NCBI GenBank assembly: GCA_025357775.1
Contig: JANXOQ010000368.1
Location: forward strand, 1 to 13,101
DNA length: 13,101 nucleotides
DNA from: Ferruginibacter sp.
GTDB lineage: Bacteria; Bacteroidota; Bacteroidia; Chitinophagales; Chitinophagaceae
Direction: 5' to 3'
Positions 6,835-13,101 of the stretch are shown one piece after another (the first letter of the stretch is position 1; every line of letters begins with the position of its first letter). Made by a program: the position numbers and the translations under genes. The notes below the pieces were generated by a model. That model did no database searches, was not told where the DNA came from, and was given only the letters and a program-made list of their open reading frames with translations.

Positions 6835-6919
6835 TGTCAGAGTCTGCTTGTCGAGCTCTATGCTATTCACAACAAACTTTCTTTTAAATTAACCCTCCTT
6901 TGACAAGCTCAGGCTGACA
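6835..6919. repeat. Imperfect inverted repeat (REP-like)
   Basis: The left arm at 6835-6852 (TGTCAG, six bases, CTTGTC) and the right arm at 6902-6919 (GACAAG, six bases, CTGACA) are inverted copies with matching outer and inner hexamers around a poorly matched centre. About 49 bp separate them. The right arm sits in TTTGACAAGCTCAGGCTGAC, a string I associate with dispersed intergenic repeats in many genomes; that is recollection, not a search result. It lies in the nuoJ-nuoK junction, upstream of the secreted-protein gene. Confidence 0.6.
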
Positions 6920-6931
6920 GAGTTAGTTTTG
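6899..6931 (+). promoter_or_regulatory. Candidate Bacteroidota promoter for the secreted-protein gene
   Basis: TTTG at 6899-6902 and TAGTTTTG at 6924-6931 match the Bacteroidota -33 (TTTG) and -7 (TAnnTTTG) elements, separated by 21 nt, which is acceptable spacing. The start codon at 6951 follows 19 nt after the -7 element, implying a very short leader. The -33 element overlaps the right arm of the REP-like inverted repeat, so the repeat may have supplied half of the promoter. This is the best two-part promoter I found. Confidence 0.45.
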
Positions 6932-6950
6932 AAAGTTAAAAATTTAAAAC

Positions 6951-7529
6951 ATGAAAAAAATATTAACCATTGCTTTTATATATTGTCTTGCTTTTGCAAA
7001 CAATACCAATGCACAAATAAAGCTAGATGATATTATTGGTACAGTAACAGATTTATTGGGTAAGAAAGAATTGCTTTCTGTAAAAAAAGGATTTAGCCCA
7101 AAATTTTCTTTGGGGAAATTACAACTAAACAAAGTTGGAATTTTAGGGGAGCAATTAAAAGGAATAAAAGTATTGGGTACAATTTTTAATGGCAAAGGTG
7201 CAGAGGATATTACGAGGTTGTACAAAACATATAAAACAGGGTTGGTAGTATACAAAATTTTGGCAGGTGCAGGCACTATCATTACTACATACAGCACAGT
7301 GAGAGGTTTGGCAGGTGCAGAAAAATTTGATGCGCAAACAGTAAAACAATTATTAACACCTGCTATAACTTCAGTATTGGTGGGTGTGGTTACAAAATTA
7401 TTAACCAAAAAAGCATCATACAAAGCAGTTGATATTTTTAACGGTGTAGTAAAGAAAAAAGTAAAAAATATTTTTAATATTGGCTCATCATCGCTTGGAG
7501 TTGGTGTTGGGCTTTATGTAAATTTATGA
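6951..7529 (+). CDS. Orphan secreted protein of unknown function
   Basis: A 192-residue protein I cannot assign to a family. It starts with a clear signal peptide: MKK, a hydrophobic core (ILTIAFIYCLAF), and a probable cleavage site in NNTNAQ around residue 21. There is no lipobox cysteine, so it is probably periplasmic or exported. The mature part is Lys- and Gly-rich, with hydrophobic segments around 98-119 and 137-151 and a Gly/Ser-rich end (GSSSLGVGVGLYVNL). It contains no cysteines after the signal peptide. It sits between nuoJ and nuoK, where no such gene belongs in a standard nuo operon, with repeats on both sides and its own candidate promoter. It has no visible link to complex I. A long antisense frame exists over it, but the signal peptide and leader favour this strand. 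Confidence 0.75.
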   Translation: MKKILTIAFIYCLAFANNTNAQIKLDDIIGTVTDLLGKKELLSVKKGFSPKFSLGKLQLNKVGILGEQLKGIKVLGTIFNGKGAEDITRLYKTYKTGLVVYKILAGAGTIITTYSTVRGLAGAEKFDAQTVKQLLTPAITSVLVGVVTKLLTKKASYKAVDIFNGVVKKKVKNIFNIGSSSLGVGVGLYVNL

Positions 7530-7566
7530 TGGAACACATATTTTTATGATTAGTAAGATAATGCAG

Positions 7567-7625
7567 ATAAAATCATATTAATCAGTGTTAGTAGATAAAA
7601 GTATAAAATCATATTAATCAGCGTT
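7567..7625 (+). repeat. Two 23-bp direct repeats upstream of nuoK
   Basis: The 23-mer at 7567-7589 and the one at 7603-7625 differ at a single base (ATCAGTGTT versus ATCAGCGTT near their ends), giving a 36-bp period. Both contain AAATCATATTAATCAG. The second copy ends 7 nt before the nuoK ATG. No promoter consensus is evident in the 103-bp gap. These look like a dispersed intergenic repeat rather than a binding site, but an operator-like role is possible. Confidence 0.7.
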
Positions 7626-7632
7626 CAATAAA

Positions 7633-7965
7633 ATGGATATTAAATATTATATAGCATTATCATTAACACTATTCAGTATTGGAATAGTGGGTGTACTTAC
7701 CCGTCGAAATGCCATTGTTGTTTTTATGTGTGTGGAATTAATGTTAAACGCAGTAAATTTATTATTAGTGGCATTTTCGAATATGCATGCAGCTAGTACA
7801 GCTGCAAAAGCTTTGCCTACATTTGCAAGCGATGCGCAAATATTTGTTTTCTTTATAATGATTGTAGCTGCAGCAGAAGTAAGTGTAGGACTTTCTATAA
7901 TTGTAATGTTATACAGAAACACACATAGTATAGATGTAAACTTTTTAAACAGATTAAAAAACTAA
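7633..7965 (+). CDS. nuoK: NADH-quinone oxidoreductase subunit K
   Basis: Small antiporter-like (MrpC-type) membrane subunit with three transmembrane helices in 110 residues. The two buried glutamates of the proton path are present: E35 in [11 protein letters not shown] and E82 in [11 protein letters not shown]. The loop between helices 2 and 3 ([19 protein letters not shown]) is somewhat longer than in the 100-residue E. coli protein. The start is ATG 7633. It is separated from nuoJ by the secreted-protein gene and repeats, and from nuoL by 61 bp holding a heptad repeat. Expression may come through from nuoJ or from the promoter near 6924; no dedicated promoter is evident. Confidence 0.96.
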   Translation: MDIKYYIALSLTLFSIGIVGVLTRRNAIVVFMCVELMLNAVNLLLVAFSNMHAASTAAKALPTFASDAQIFVFFIMIVAAAEVSVGLSIIVMLYRNTHSIDVNFLNRLKN

Positions 7966-8000
7966 AATAAATATAAATATGTAGCATAATCATCTTGTGT

Positions 8001-8026
8001 CTCATATCTAATATCTTGTAACTAAA
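8001..8026 (+). repeat. Heptad repeat tract abutting the nuoL start
   Basis: Successive 7-mers CTCATAT (8001), CTAATAT (8008), CTTGTAA (8015) and CTAAAAT (8022) run without a gap into the nuoL ATG at 8027; the last unit shares the first two bases of the start codon. The tract is preceded by TTGTGT. Position within the unit (CT first) is kept throughout. It is the same class as the tracts at 6731 and 11697. It forms the whole leader between nuoK and nuoL apart from about 35 A/T-rich bases. Confidence 0.7.
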
Positions 8027-9934
8027 ATGAATAATGTATTAATTTGCCTCATTCCTTTATTGCCATTGATAGGTTTTCTTATTACGGGTTTAGGGAGAAA
8101 TGTTTTATCAAAAACTGCATCGGGCTTTTTTGCAAGTGCAACCATATTTGCAGCATTTGTAATTAGTATAATGGCTTTTTTGCAAGTAAAAAGCGGTACT
8201 ACAACCAACGTTATTTATTTTAACCTCATAAATATAAAATCACTTGTTGTTCCTTTCTCTTTTAAGATTGACCAGCTCTCTTCTTTGTTTTTATTAATTA
8301 TTACAGGAGTTGGTTTTCTTATACATGTTTACTCCACTTCTTACATGCACGACGAACCTAGCAAAGATTTTTCAAAATATTTTTCATATTTGAATTTGTT
8401 TGTGTTCTCTATGTTGTTGTTGGTAATGGGTGGCAATTATATCATCATGTTTTTTGGATGGGAAGGTGTGGGGCTTTGCTCTTATTTATTGATAGGTTAC
8501 TGGTTTAAAAATAACGATTACACCAATGCTGCAAAAAAAGCCTTCATCATGAACCGCATTGGTGACCTTGGGCTTTTACTAGGAGTTTTTTGGTTGATAA
8601 ATAAAGTAGGCACGGTACAGTATGATGAAGTATTTACTTTAGCAAGTTTAGCAAAATTATCTACGTTTGATATTACAGGTATAACGGCTTTGTTATTTTT
8701 AGGTGCTTGTGGTAAAAGTGCGCAGATACCTTTGTACACTTGGTTGCCCGATGCAATGGCTGGGCCTACACCTGTGAGTGCATTGATACATGCGGCTACA
8801 ATGGTAACTGCAGGCATATATATGATAGCTCGTAGCAACATATTATTTACCATGGCGCCAGCTACGCAAAATGTAATTGCTATTTTTGGTTTGGCTACAG
8901 CCATTGTAGCGGCCACCATTGCAATTAAACAAAATGATATAAAAAAAGTATTGGCATACTCTACAGTAAGCCAATTGGGTTATATGTTTTTAGGGCTTGG
9001 CGTAGGCGCATACACAGGAGCTGTTTTTCATGTTATGACACATGCATTTTTTAAAGCGTTATTATTTTTGGGTGCAGGTAGTGTAATACATGCAATGAGT
9101 GGTGAGCAAGATATGAGAAATATGGGGGCACTAAAAAAACACATGCCTATAACACATATTACTTTTTTAATTGGTTGTATTGCCATTGCAGGTATGCCGC
9201 CGTTTTCAGGGTTTTTTAGTAAAGATGAAATACTGGCTGCGGCATTTTCAAAACACCCTATCCTTTGGGGTATTGGTGTAGCAGGTGCAGTAATGACAGC
9301 TTTTTATATGTTCCGTTTATATGCCATGACTTTTTTAGGTTCTTTTAGAGGCACACACGACCAAGAACATCATCTGCATGAAAGCCCAAAAGCTATTACA
9401 GTACCTTTAATTGTATTAGCAATACTAGCAATCGTTGGCGGATGGGTTGGAATACCTGAAGTGTTTATGAAAGGTGGACATCATTTAGAAGAATTTTTAC
9501 AACCAATATTTGCACAAAGCAATGCTATAACAGAGAAGCATGAAATGAGCCATAGCACTGAATTAATGTTGATGGGTGTATCTGTAGCATTGGCGTTAGG
9601 CTCATTATTATTCGGGCTAAACAAATTTAAAAACTATAGAAAAGAAAACGAAGTAGCATCATCTGGCATTGGCGAAATATTAGAAAATAAATGGTATTTC
9701 GATGAGCTTTATACAAAAATTATAACCAATCCACTTCGTTCGGCGTCTGTTTTTTTTACAAATATTGTAGAGAAAAAAGGTATTGATGGAATGGTAAATG
9801 GTACTGGCAAATTTGTAAACTATGGTAGCCGACAATTGCGCTGGTTGCAAAGCGGCCAGGTAGGTGCATATGTACTATTGATGGTTATTGGAATGTTAAT
9901 CTTATTTATTATACAACTGTTTATAAAAAATTAG
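8027..9934 (+). CDS. nuoL: NADH-quinone oxidoreductase subunit L
   Basis: The largest antiporter-like (Mrp-type) proton-pumping subunit, at the far end of the membrane arm; 635 residues with about 16 transmembrane helices. Key residues are present: E146 in FFGWEGVGLCSYLLIGYW, K230 in GKSAQIPLYTWLPDAMAGPT, H255 in SALIHAATMVTAGIYM and K343 in HAFFKALLFLGAGS. They correspond to the Glu, Lys, His and Lys of the proton channel in the E. coli subunit. The C-terminal part (about 550-635), with a basic amphipathic stretch and a last hydrophobic helix, fits the lateral helix HL and its anchor. ATG 8027 is the first start after the heptad tract. The TAG stop at 9932-9934 is followed by nuoM in the same reading frame. 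Confidence 0.97.
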   Translation: MNNVLICLIPLLPLIGFLITGLGRNVLSKTASGFFASATIFAAFVISIMAFLQVKSGTTTNVIYFNLINIKSLVVPFSFKIDQLSSLFLLIITGVGFLIHVYSTSYMHDEPSKDFSKYFSYLNLFVFSMLLLVMGGNYIIMFFGWEGVGLCSYLLIGYWFKNNDYTNAAKKAFIMNRIGDLGLLLGVFWLINKVGTVQYDEVFTLASLAKLSTFDITGITALLFLGACGKSAQIPLYTWLPDAMAGPTPVSALIHAATMVTAGIYMIARSNILFTMAPATQNVIAIFGLATAIVAATIAIKQNDIKKVLAYSTVSQLGYMFLGLGVGAYTGAVFHVMTHAFFKALLFLGAGSVIHAMSGEQDMRNMGALKKHMPITHITFLIGCIAIAGMPPFSGFFSKDEILAAAFSKHPILWGIGVAGAVMTAFYMFRLYAMTFLGSFRGTHDQEHHLHESPKAITVPLIVLAILAIVGGWVGIPEVFMKGGHHLEEFLQPIFAQSNAITEKHEMSHSTELMLMGVSVALALGSLLFGLNKFKNYRKENEVASSGIGEILENKWYFDELYTKIITNPLRSASVFFTNIVEKKGIDGMVNGTGKFVNYGSRQLRWLQSGQVGAYVLLMVIGMLILFIIQLFIKN

Positions 9935-9937
9935 GCT

Positions 9938-11419
9938 TTGGGCAATTATATTACTTTTCCTGAATTATTAATGTGGCTACCTTTATTGGCAGGTATATTT
10001 TGTTTTACTGTAAAATCAGAAAGCGTTGCAAAAAATATTGCATTATTTAGTTCATTGCTAGTGTTGGTCGTAAGCCTTACCACACTTGCGTTTATAGATG
10101 TAAAATATGCAACCTACAATTATCAAAACTATTTATGGTTGAGTAATATTGGTACAAGTTTTCATGTGTCGCTTGATGGGGCTGGTAGAATATTGACTTT
10201 ATTAACTGCCGTTTCTTTCCCTATTATTTTTATTGCAACTAGAAAAAATACATACAAAAATGCAGGTGCATTTTTTGGATTAATGTTGCTTGCAGAGTGT
10301 GGATTGATGGGGGTATTTTTAGCTAAAGATGCATTGATATTTTATTTCTTTTGGGAGCTGGCATTAATACCTGTTTATTTTTTAAGCAGTATTTGGGGTG
10401 GCGAAAAAAGAATACAAGCTACATTTAAATTTTTCGTTTACACATTTGCAGGCTCGTTGCTTATGCTTGTAGGTATTATATATGTGTATATGCATACTGG
10501 TGCTCGTACTTTCGAAGATGGCTTAACATCATTACATTCTTTTTCTTTACAGTCATTTTATCATGCCACGCTAACAGCAGGTGAGCAAGGTTGGTTGTTT
10601 TGGTTATTCTTTATTGCCTTTGCAGTTAAAATGCCCATCTTTCCTTTTCATACTTGGCAGCCCAGCGCTTATGACCAGTCGCCAACATCTGTAACGATGG
10701 TACTTTCGGGCATTATGGTAAAAATGGGTTTGTTTGGAGTTATCAAATGGCTGATACCAATGTTTCCATTGGCAGTACCAAGATTTACCAATACTGTAAT
10801 GATACTCTCTATCATCGGAATTATTTATGCAAGCTGCATAGCCATGATGCAAGATAATTTGAAAAGGCTTGTTGCATATTCATCTATTGCACATATTGGA
10901 TTAATGTGTGCGGCAATTTTTGCTATGAATGATATTAGTTTGGAAGGTGTAATGATACAAATGTTTAACCATGGTATAAATATAATTGGATTGTGGATTG
11001 TGCTTGATATTGTAGAAAGACAAACGGGTATAAAAAATATGAGTCAGCTTGGAGGGCTTGCACATAAAGCACCTTCGCTTACAATCTTTTTAGTAATCAT
11101 TGCATTTGCAAATATTGCATTGCCATTAACAAATGCATTTGTAGGAGAGTTTATGATGTTTGCAGGTATTTACAAACACAATGTATGGATGGCAGCTACA
11201 GCAGGAATTAGTATTATACTTGCAGCAGTTTATACCTTGAATATGATACAAAAAGTTTTTTATGGTAATGCAAATGCAACAATAATAAATGTTACAGATA
11301 TTTCTGTAAATGAAAAACTGGGATTGGCAATTATTGTAATTATGATTTTTGCTTTTGGGGTTTATCCGCAACCAATGATAGATTTGGCGAAGGAGGCAGT
11401 GAAAGTTTTAGACCCCTAA
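9938..11419 (+). CDS. nuoM: NADH-quinone oxidoreductase subunit M
   Basis: Antiporter-like proton-pumping subunit of the membrane arm; 493 residues with about 14 helices. Family landmarks are FYFFWELALIPVYFL (E140), FAVKMPIFPFHTWQPSAY (K231, H238) and VLSGIMVKMGLFGVIKW (K262). The start is uncertain. TTG 9938 gives MGNYITFPELLMWLPLLAG with a full first helix. The first ATG (9971) would cut most of that helix, so I prefer TTG. The TTG lies one codon after the nuoL TAG in the same frame, with no ribosome-binding site in view, so translation probably depends on re-initiation after nuoL. The last codons (Asp, Pro, stop) fall in a sequence that looks like a dispersed hairpin repeat (11411-11440). 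nuoN follows after 312 bp. Confidence 0.95.
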   Translation: MGNYITFPELLMWLPLLAGIFCFTVKSESVAKNIALFSSLLVLVVSLTTLAFIDVKYATYNYQNYLWLSNIGTSFHVSLDGAGRILTLLTAVSFPIIFIATRKNTYKNAGAFFGLMLLAECGLMGVFLAKDALIFYFFWELALIPVYFLSSIWGGEKRIQATFKFFVYTFAGSLLMLVGIIYVYMHTGARTFEDGLTSLHSFSLQSFYHATLTAGEQGWLFWLFFIAFAVKMPIFPFHTWQPSAYDQSPTSVTMVLSGIMVKMGLFGVIKWLIPMFPLAVPRFTNTVMILSIIGIIYASCIAMMQDNLKRLVAYSSIAHIGLMCAAIFAMNDISLEGVMIQMFNHGINIIGLWIVLDIVERQTGIKNMSQLGGLAHKAPSLTIFLVIIAFANIALPLTNAFVGEFMMFAGIYKHNVWMAATAGISIILAAVYTLNMIQKVFYGNANATIINVTDISVNEKLGLAIIVIMIFAFGVYPQPMIDLAKEAVKVLDP

Positions 11420-11440
11420 ATCCTCCGAAGGGGGACTTTA
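11411..11440. repeat. Hairpin-forming repeat-like element containing the nuoM stop codon
   Basis: GACCCCTAAA followed by TCCTCCGAAGGGGGACTTTA resembles a common dispersed intergenic repeat of Bacteroidota (recollection, not searched). It includes the last two sense codons and the TAA stop of nuoM. The inner part can form a stem: TCCTCC (11421-11426) pairs with GGGGGA (11430-11435, one G-U) around a GAA loop, with AAA/TTT extending the base. Only a weak T-tract follows. Confidence 0.6.
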
Positions 11441-11446
11441 ATCTTT
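11418..11446 (+). terminator. Possible weak terminator or mRNA 3'-end hairpin after nuoM
   Basis: The stem 11421-11426/11430-11435, with an A-T extension at 11418-11420/11437-11439, is followed by AATCTTT rather than a run of T. It could attenuate transcription between nuoM and nuoN or protect the upstream mRNA end. The poor T-tract and the need to express nuoN argue against full termination. Confidence 0.3.
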
Positions 11447-11696
11447 GAATATGGAAGGTTAGGTTAAATGGTTTAGACTTTAAGGTAAAAATAACAGCTA
11501 ATTGAAAAAGCTTTGCTTCAGCTTAGGGATAGCATAATATTGATTGATATATATTTTAATAAATAATGTCGATAAAAGCTGAATAAATATTTACTGATGA
11601 ATGGAGCGTCGCCAATGAAGTTCAATCAGGGTTATTGGCTGGTAAACAAAAAATAAAAGTATTTCTAAAATATAGAATTAAAATCGAGTGTTTTGT
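11441..11696. other. Long non-coding gap between nuoM and nuoN
   Basis: About 255 A/T-rich bases with no convincing gene. They contain a small inverted repeat (AAGCT 11508-11512, AGCTT 11520-11524, 7-nt loop) and a more G/C-rich patch around 11597-11645 that looks unlike its surroundings and could be a remnant of an inserted element. No strict TAnnTTTG promoter was found. In most nuo operons nuoM and nuoN are nearly adjacent, so this spacer is itself an insertion or an expanded intergenic region. Confidence 0.55.
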
Positions 11697-11731
11697 CTCA
11701 ATACTAAGTACTCAATGCTCAATACTAGAAT
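11697..11731 (+). repeat. Heptad repeat tract abutting the nuoN start
   Basis: Five perfectly phased 7-mers, CTCAATA, CTAAGTA, CTCAATG, CTCAATA and CTAGAAT, fill 35 bp and end at the base before the nuoN ATG (11732). They are preceded by TTTTGT. The 16-base string TTTTGTCTCAATACTA is also present, as its reverse complement, at the right end of the tract after nuoJ (6731-6784), which identifies both as the same repeat family. Confidence 0.85.
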
Positions 11732-13101
11732 ATGAACGCAATTATTATATCGGCAATTTGGGGAATTATCATGATGTTCTCTGGTGTATTTATTAAAAGT
11801 AAAACGACACCAAAATATCTTGCAATAGCAGGCGCTATACTTTTATTTATTGTAAATGCATTGGAGCTAAATATTTTTAATGCAAGTAAAATTTTGCAAA
11901 TAAATATTGATACAAAAGAAATGCTGCATGTGGATAGTTATAGCTTAGCATTTTTAGCCATCGTTTTTTTATGTACAATCATTTATTTTTTACTCAATGC
12001 AAGCGATATAGAAAAAGTAGGAGAGCATGTGGGTGAATATTTTGCACTTATATTTTTTGTGTTGTGTGGCGTAAGTATTTTAGCAAGTTTCAATACTTTA
12101 TTGATGTTGTTTTTAGGAATAGAAATAATGAGCATTCCTTTATATATACTGACAGGTAGCGATAAGCGAAATTTAAAAAGTAATGAAGCTTCTTTAAAAT
12201 ATTTTTTAATGGGTGCTTTTTCTACAGGTATATTATTAATGGGTATTGCATTTATTTATGGCGGCAATGCCAATGGTTCTTTTTACATTGGTAACTTACA
12301 ATTGGGCGAAGGCCTTATGCCTCCAATGATTGCAGTAGGCTTAGTATTTTTAGTAATTGCATTATCATTTAAAGTATCGGCTGCACCATTTCATTTTTGG
12401 ACACCCGATGTGTACGATGGGGCACCTACTGTATTCACTTCATTTATGAGTACGATTGTAAAAGTAGCAGGGTTCTTTGCATTTGTACGTTTGTTTGAAA
12501 CTGCCTTTGGCAGGGTACAAGAGCAATGGCAAAATTTGGTTGTATTTATTACTATTGCAACTTTATTGATAGGAAATGTAACAGCTGTTTTTCAACAGAG
12601 TGTAAAGCGTATGCTAGCTTACTCAAGTATTGCACAAGCAGGGTTTATGATGTTTGCAGTTTTTGCATTAAACGAAAAAGCAAAAGATGGTTTAATAATT
12701 TACAGTGCTGCATATTGTTTGGCAACGATAGGTATTTTTGCAGTCCTTATAAAAATGAAAGATTATACAATTGATGGTTTTAACGGCTTAAGCAAAACAA
12801 ACCCATTGCTTGCTTTATGTGCTACCTTATTCTTACTATCGCTCACTGGCATTCCACTTACAGCAGGCTTTCAAAGTAAGTTTTTTATGCTAATGGGTGC
12901 AGTAGAAAATGGACATAAATTTTGGTTTGTAATTGTAGCTGTTTTATTTGCGGCTATAAGTGCGTACTATTATTTTAGGGTTATACAAGCTATGTATTTT
13001 AAAGAAGCTACTGAAAACGTACTAGACGAAAATGACATAACCCCTGCTTTTAAACTAGTATTGGTAATAACTGCTATACTTATCATTGCTATTGGTATTT
13101 A
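11732..13101 (+). CDS. nuoN: NADH-quinone oxidoreductase subunit N (3' end cut by window)
   Basis: Antiporter-like proton-pumping subunit next to NuoK in the membrane arm. The frame is open from ATG 11732 to the window edge, 456 codons, so only a short C-terminal part is missing (E. coli NuoN has 485 residues). An in-frame TAG at 11726-11728 fixes the ATG as first start. Landmarks are LFLGIEIMSIPLYIL (E131), SFKVSAAPFHFWTPDVYDGA (K214, H221), MSTIVKVAGFFAF (K244), KRMLAYSSIAQAGFM and the late LTGIPLTAGFQSKFF. These match the Glu, Lys, His and Lys of the channel in the family. It is preceded by a heptad repeat and the 312-bp gap after nuoM. Confidence 0.96.
   Translation, partial: MNAIIISAIWGIIMMFSGVFIKSKTTPKYLAIAGAILLFIVNALELNIFNASKILQINIDTKEMLHVDSYSLAFLAIVFLCTIIYFLLNASDIEKVGEHVGEYFALIFFVLCGVSILASFNTLLMLFLGIEIMSIPLYILTGSDKRNLKSNEASLKYFLMGAFSTGILLMGIAFIYGGNANGSFYIGNLQLGEGLMPPMIAVGLVFLVIALSFKVSAAPFHFWTPDVYDGAPTVFTSFMSTIVKVAGFFAFVRLFETAFGRVQEQWQNLVVFITIATLLIGNVTAVFQQSVKRMLAYSSIAQAGFMMFAVFALNEKAKDGLIIYSAAYCLATIGIFAVLIKMKDYTIDGFNGLSKTNPLLALCATLFLLSLTGIPLTAGFQSKFFMLMGAVENGHKFWFVIVAVLFAAISAYYYFRVIQAMYFKEATENVLDENDITPAFKLVLVITAILIIAIGI

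Noticed and set aside
6944..7423. 159-codon antisense frame over the secreted-protein gene
   Set aside because: Its sequence is low-complexity and lacks family features. The plus-strand frame has a convincing signal peptide and a promoter-like leader.
8518..8919. 133-codon antisense frame inside nuoL (and similar ones elsewhere)
   Set aside because: It lies fully opposite a conserved coding region and reads as a mirror of hydrophobic codons; no independent support.
11597..11656. Small 19-codon frame (MNGASPMKFNQGYWLVNKK) between nuoM and nuoN
   Set aside because: Very short, with no leader signals. It may be a remnant of a former coding insertion but cannot be supported as a gene.
12526..12774. 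82-codon frame on the plus strand inside nuoN
   Set aside because: It overlaps the conserved NuoN frame, which carries the family motifs; the Cys- and Tyr-rich product looks like an out-of-frame reading.
1..13101. Transposase, integrase, tRNA, rRNA or CRISPR array that could explain the insertions
   Set aside because: None was seen on either strand, and no target-site duplications could be identified at the module borders by eye.

Overview
The window is a stretch of the complex I (nuo, type I NADH:quinone oxidoreductase) operon of an A+T-rich bacterium, all on the + strand. It runs from the 3' end of nuoF through nuoG, H, I, J, K, L and M, into a nuoN cut by the right edge. Several traits point to Bacteroidota, and I would guess a Chitinophagaceae-like lineage. 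NuoG is a short form of 351 residues that ends soon after its iron-sulfur domains. Shine-Dalgarno sites are not evident. TAnnTTTG-type promoter elements are present. One secreted protein has a signal peptide ending in NAQ. The genus cannot be read from this sequence.

The striking feature is what sits between the nuo genes. Three junctions in a row each hold a co-oriented two-gene module of the defence or toxin-antitoxin kind. F|G has an SMC/AAA-type ATPase plus a small, possibly TOPRIM-like partner (334-2027). G|H has an MNT nucleotidyltransferase plus HEPN pair (3129-3837). H|I has an MntA/HepT-like pair (5022-5667). Each module ends almost exactly on the start codon of the next nuo gene: 8 nt overlap with nuoG, 3 nt before nuoH, 1 nt before nuoI. 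They therefore sit inside the operon as if co-transcribed and perhaps translationally coupled to it.

The I|J and L|M junctions are tight (5 and 3 nt). The J|K junction (about 900 bp) holds repeat sequences and one orphan secreted-protein gene. K|L and M|N carry a 7-bp-periodic repeat that runs directly into the start codons of nuoL and nuoN. The same repeat lies in opposite orientation just after nuoJ. A hairpin-forming repeat-like sequence contains the nuoM stop codon.

Functionally, NuoF (end), G and I carry the electron-transfer clusters of the peripheral arm. NuoH, J, K, L, M and N form the proton-pumping membrane arm, with the key Glu, Lys and His residues in place. Nothing suggests that any nuo gene is broken. 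The inserted modules are predicted from family knowledge to be nucleotide-processing toxins or antiphage systems. Their placement inside an important respiratory operon is the main observation worth following.
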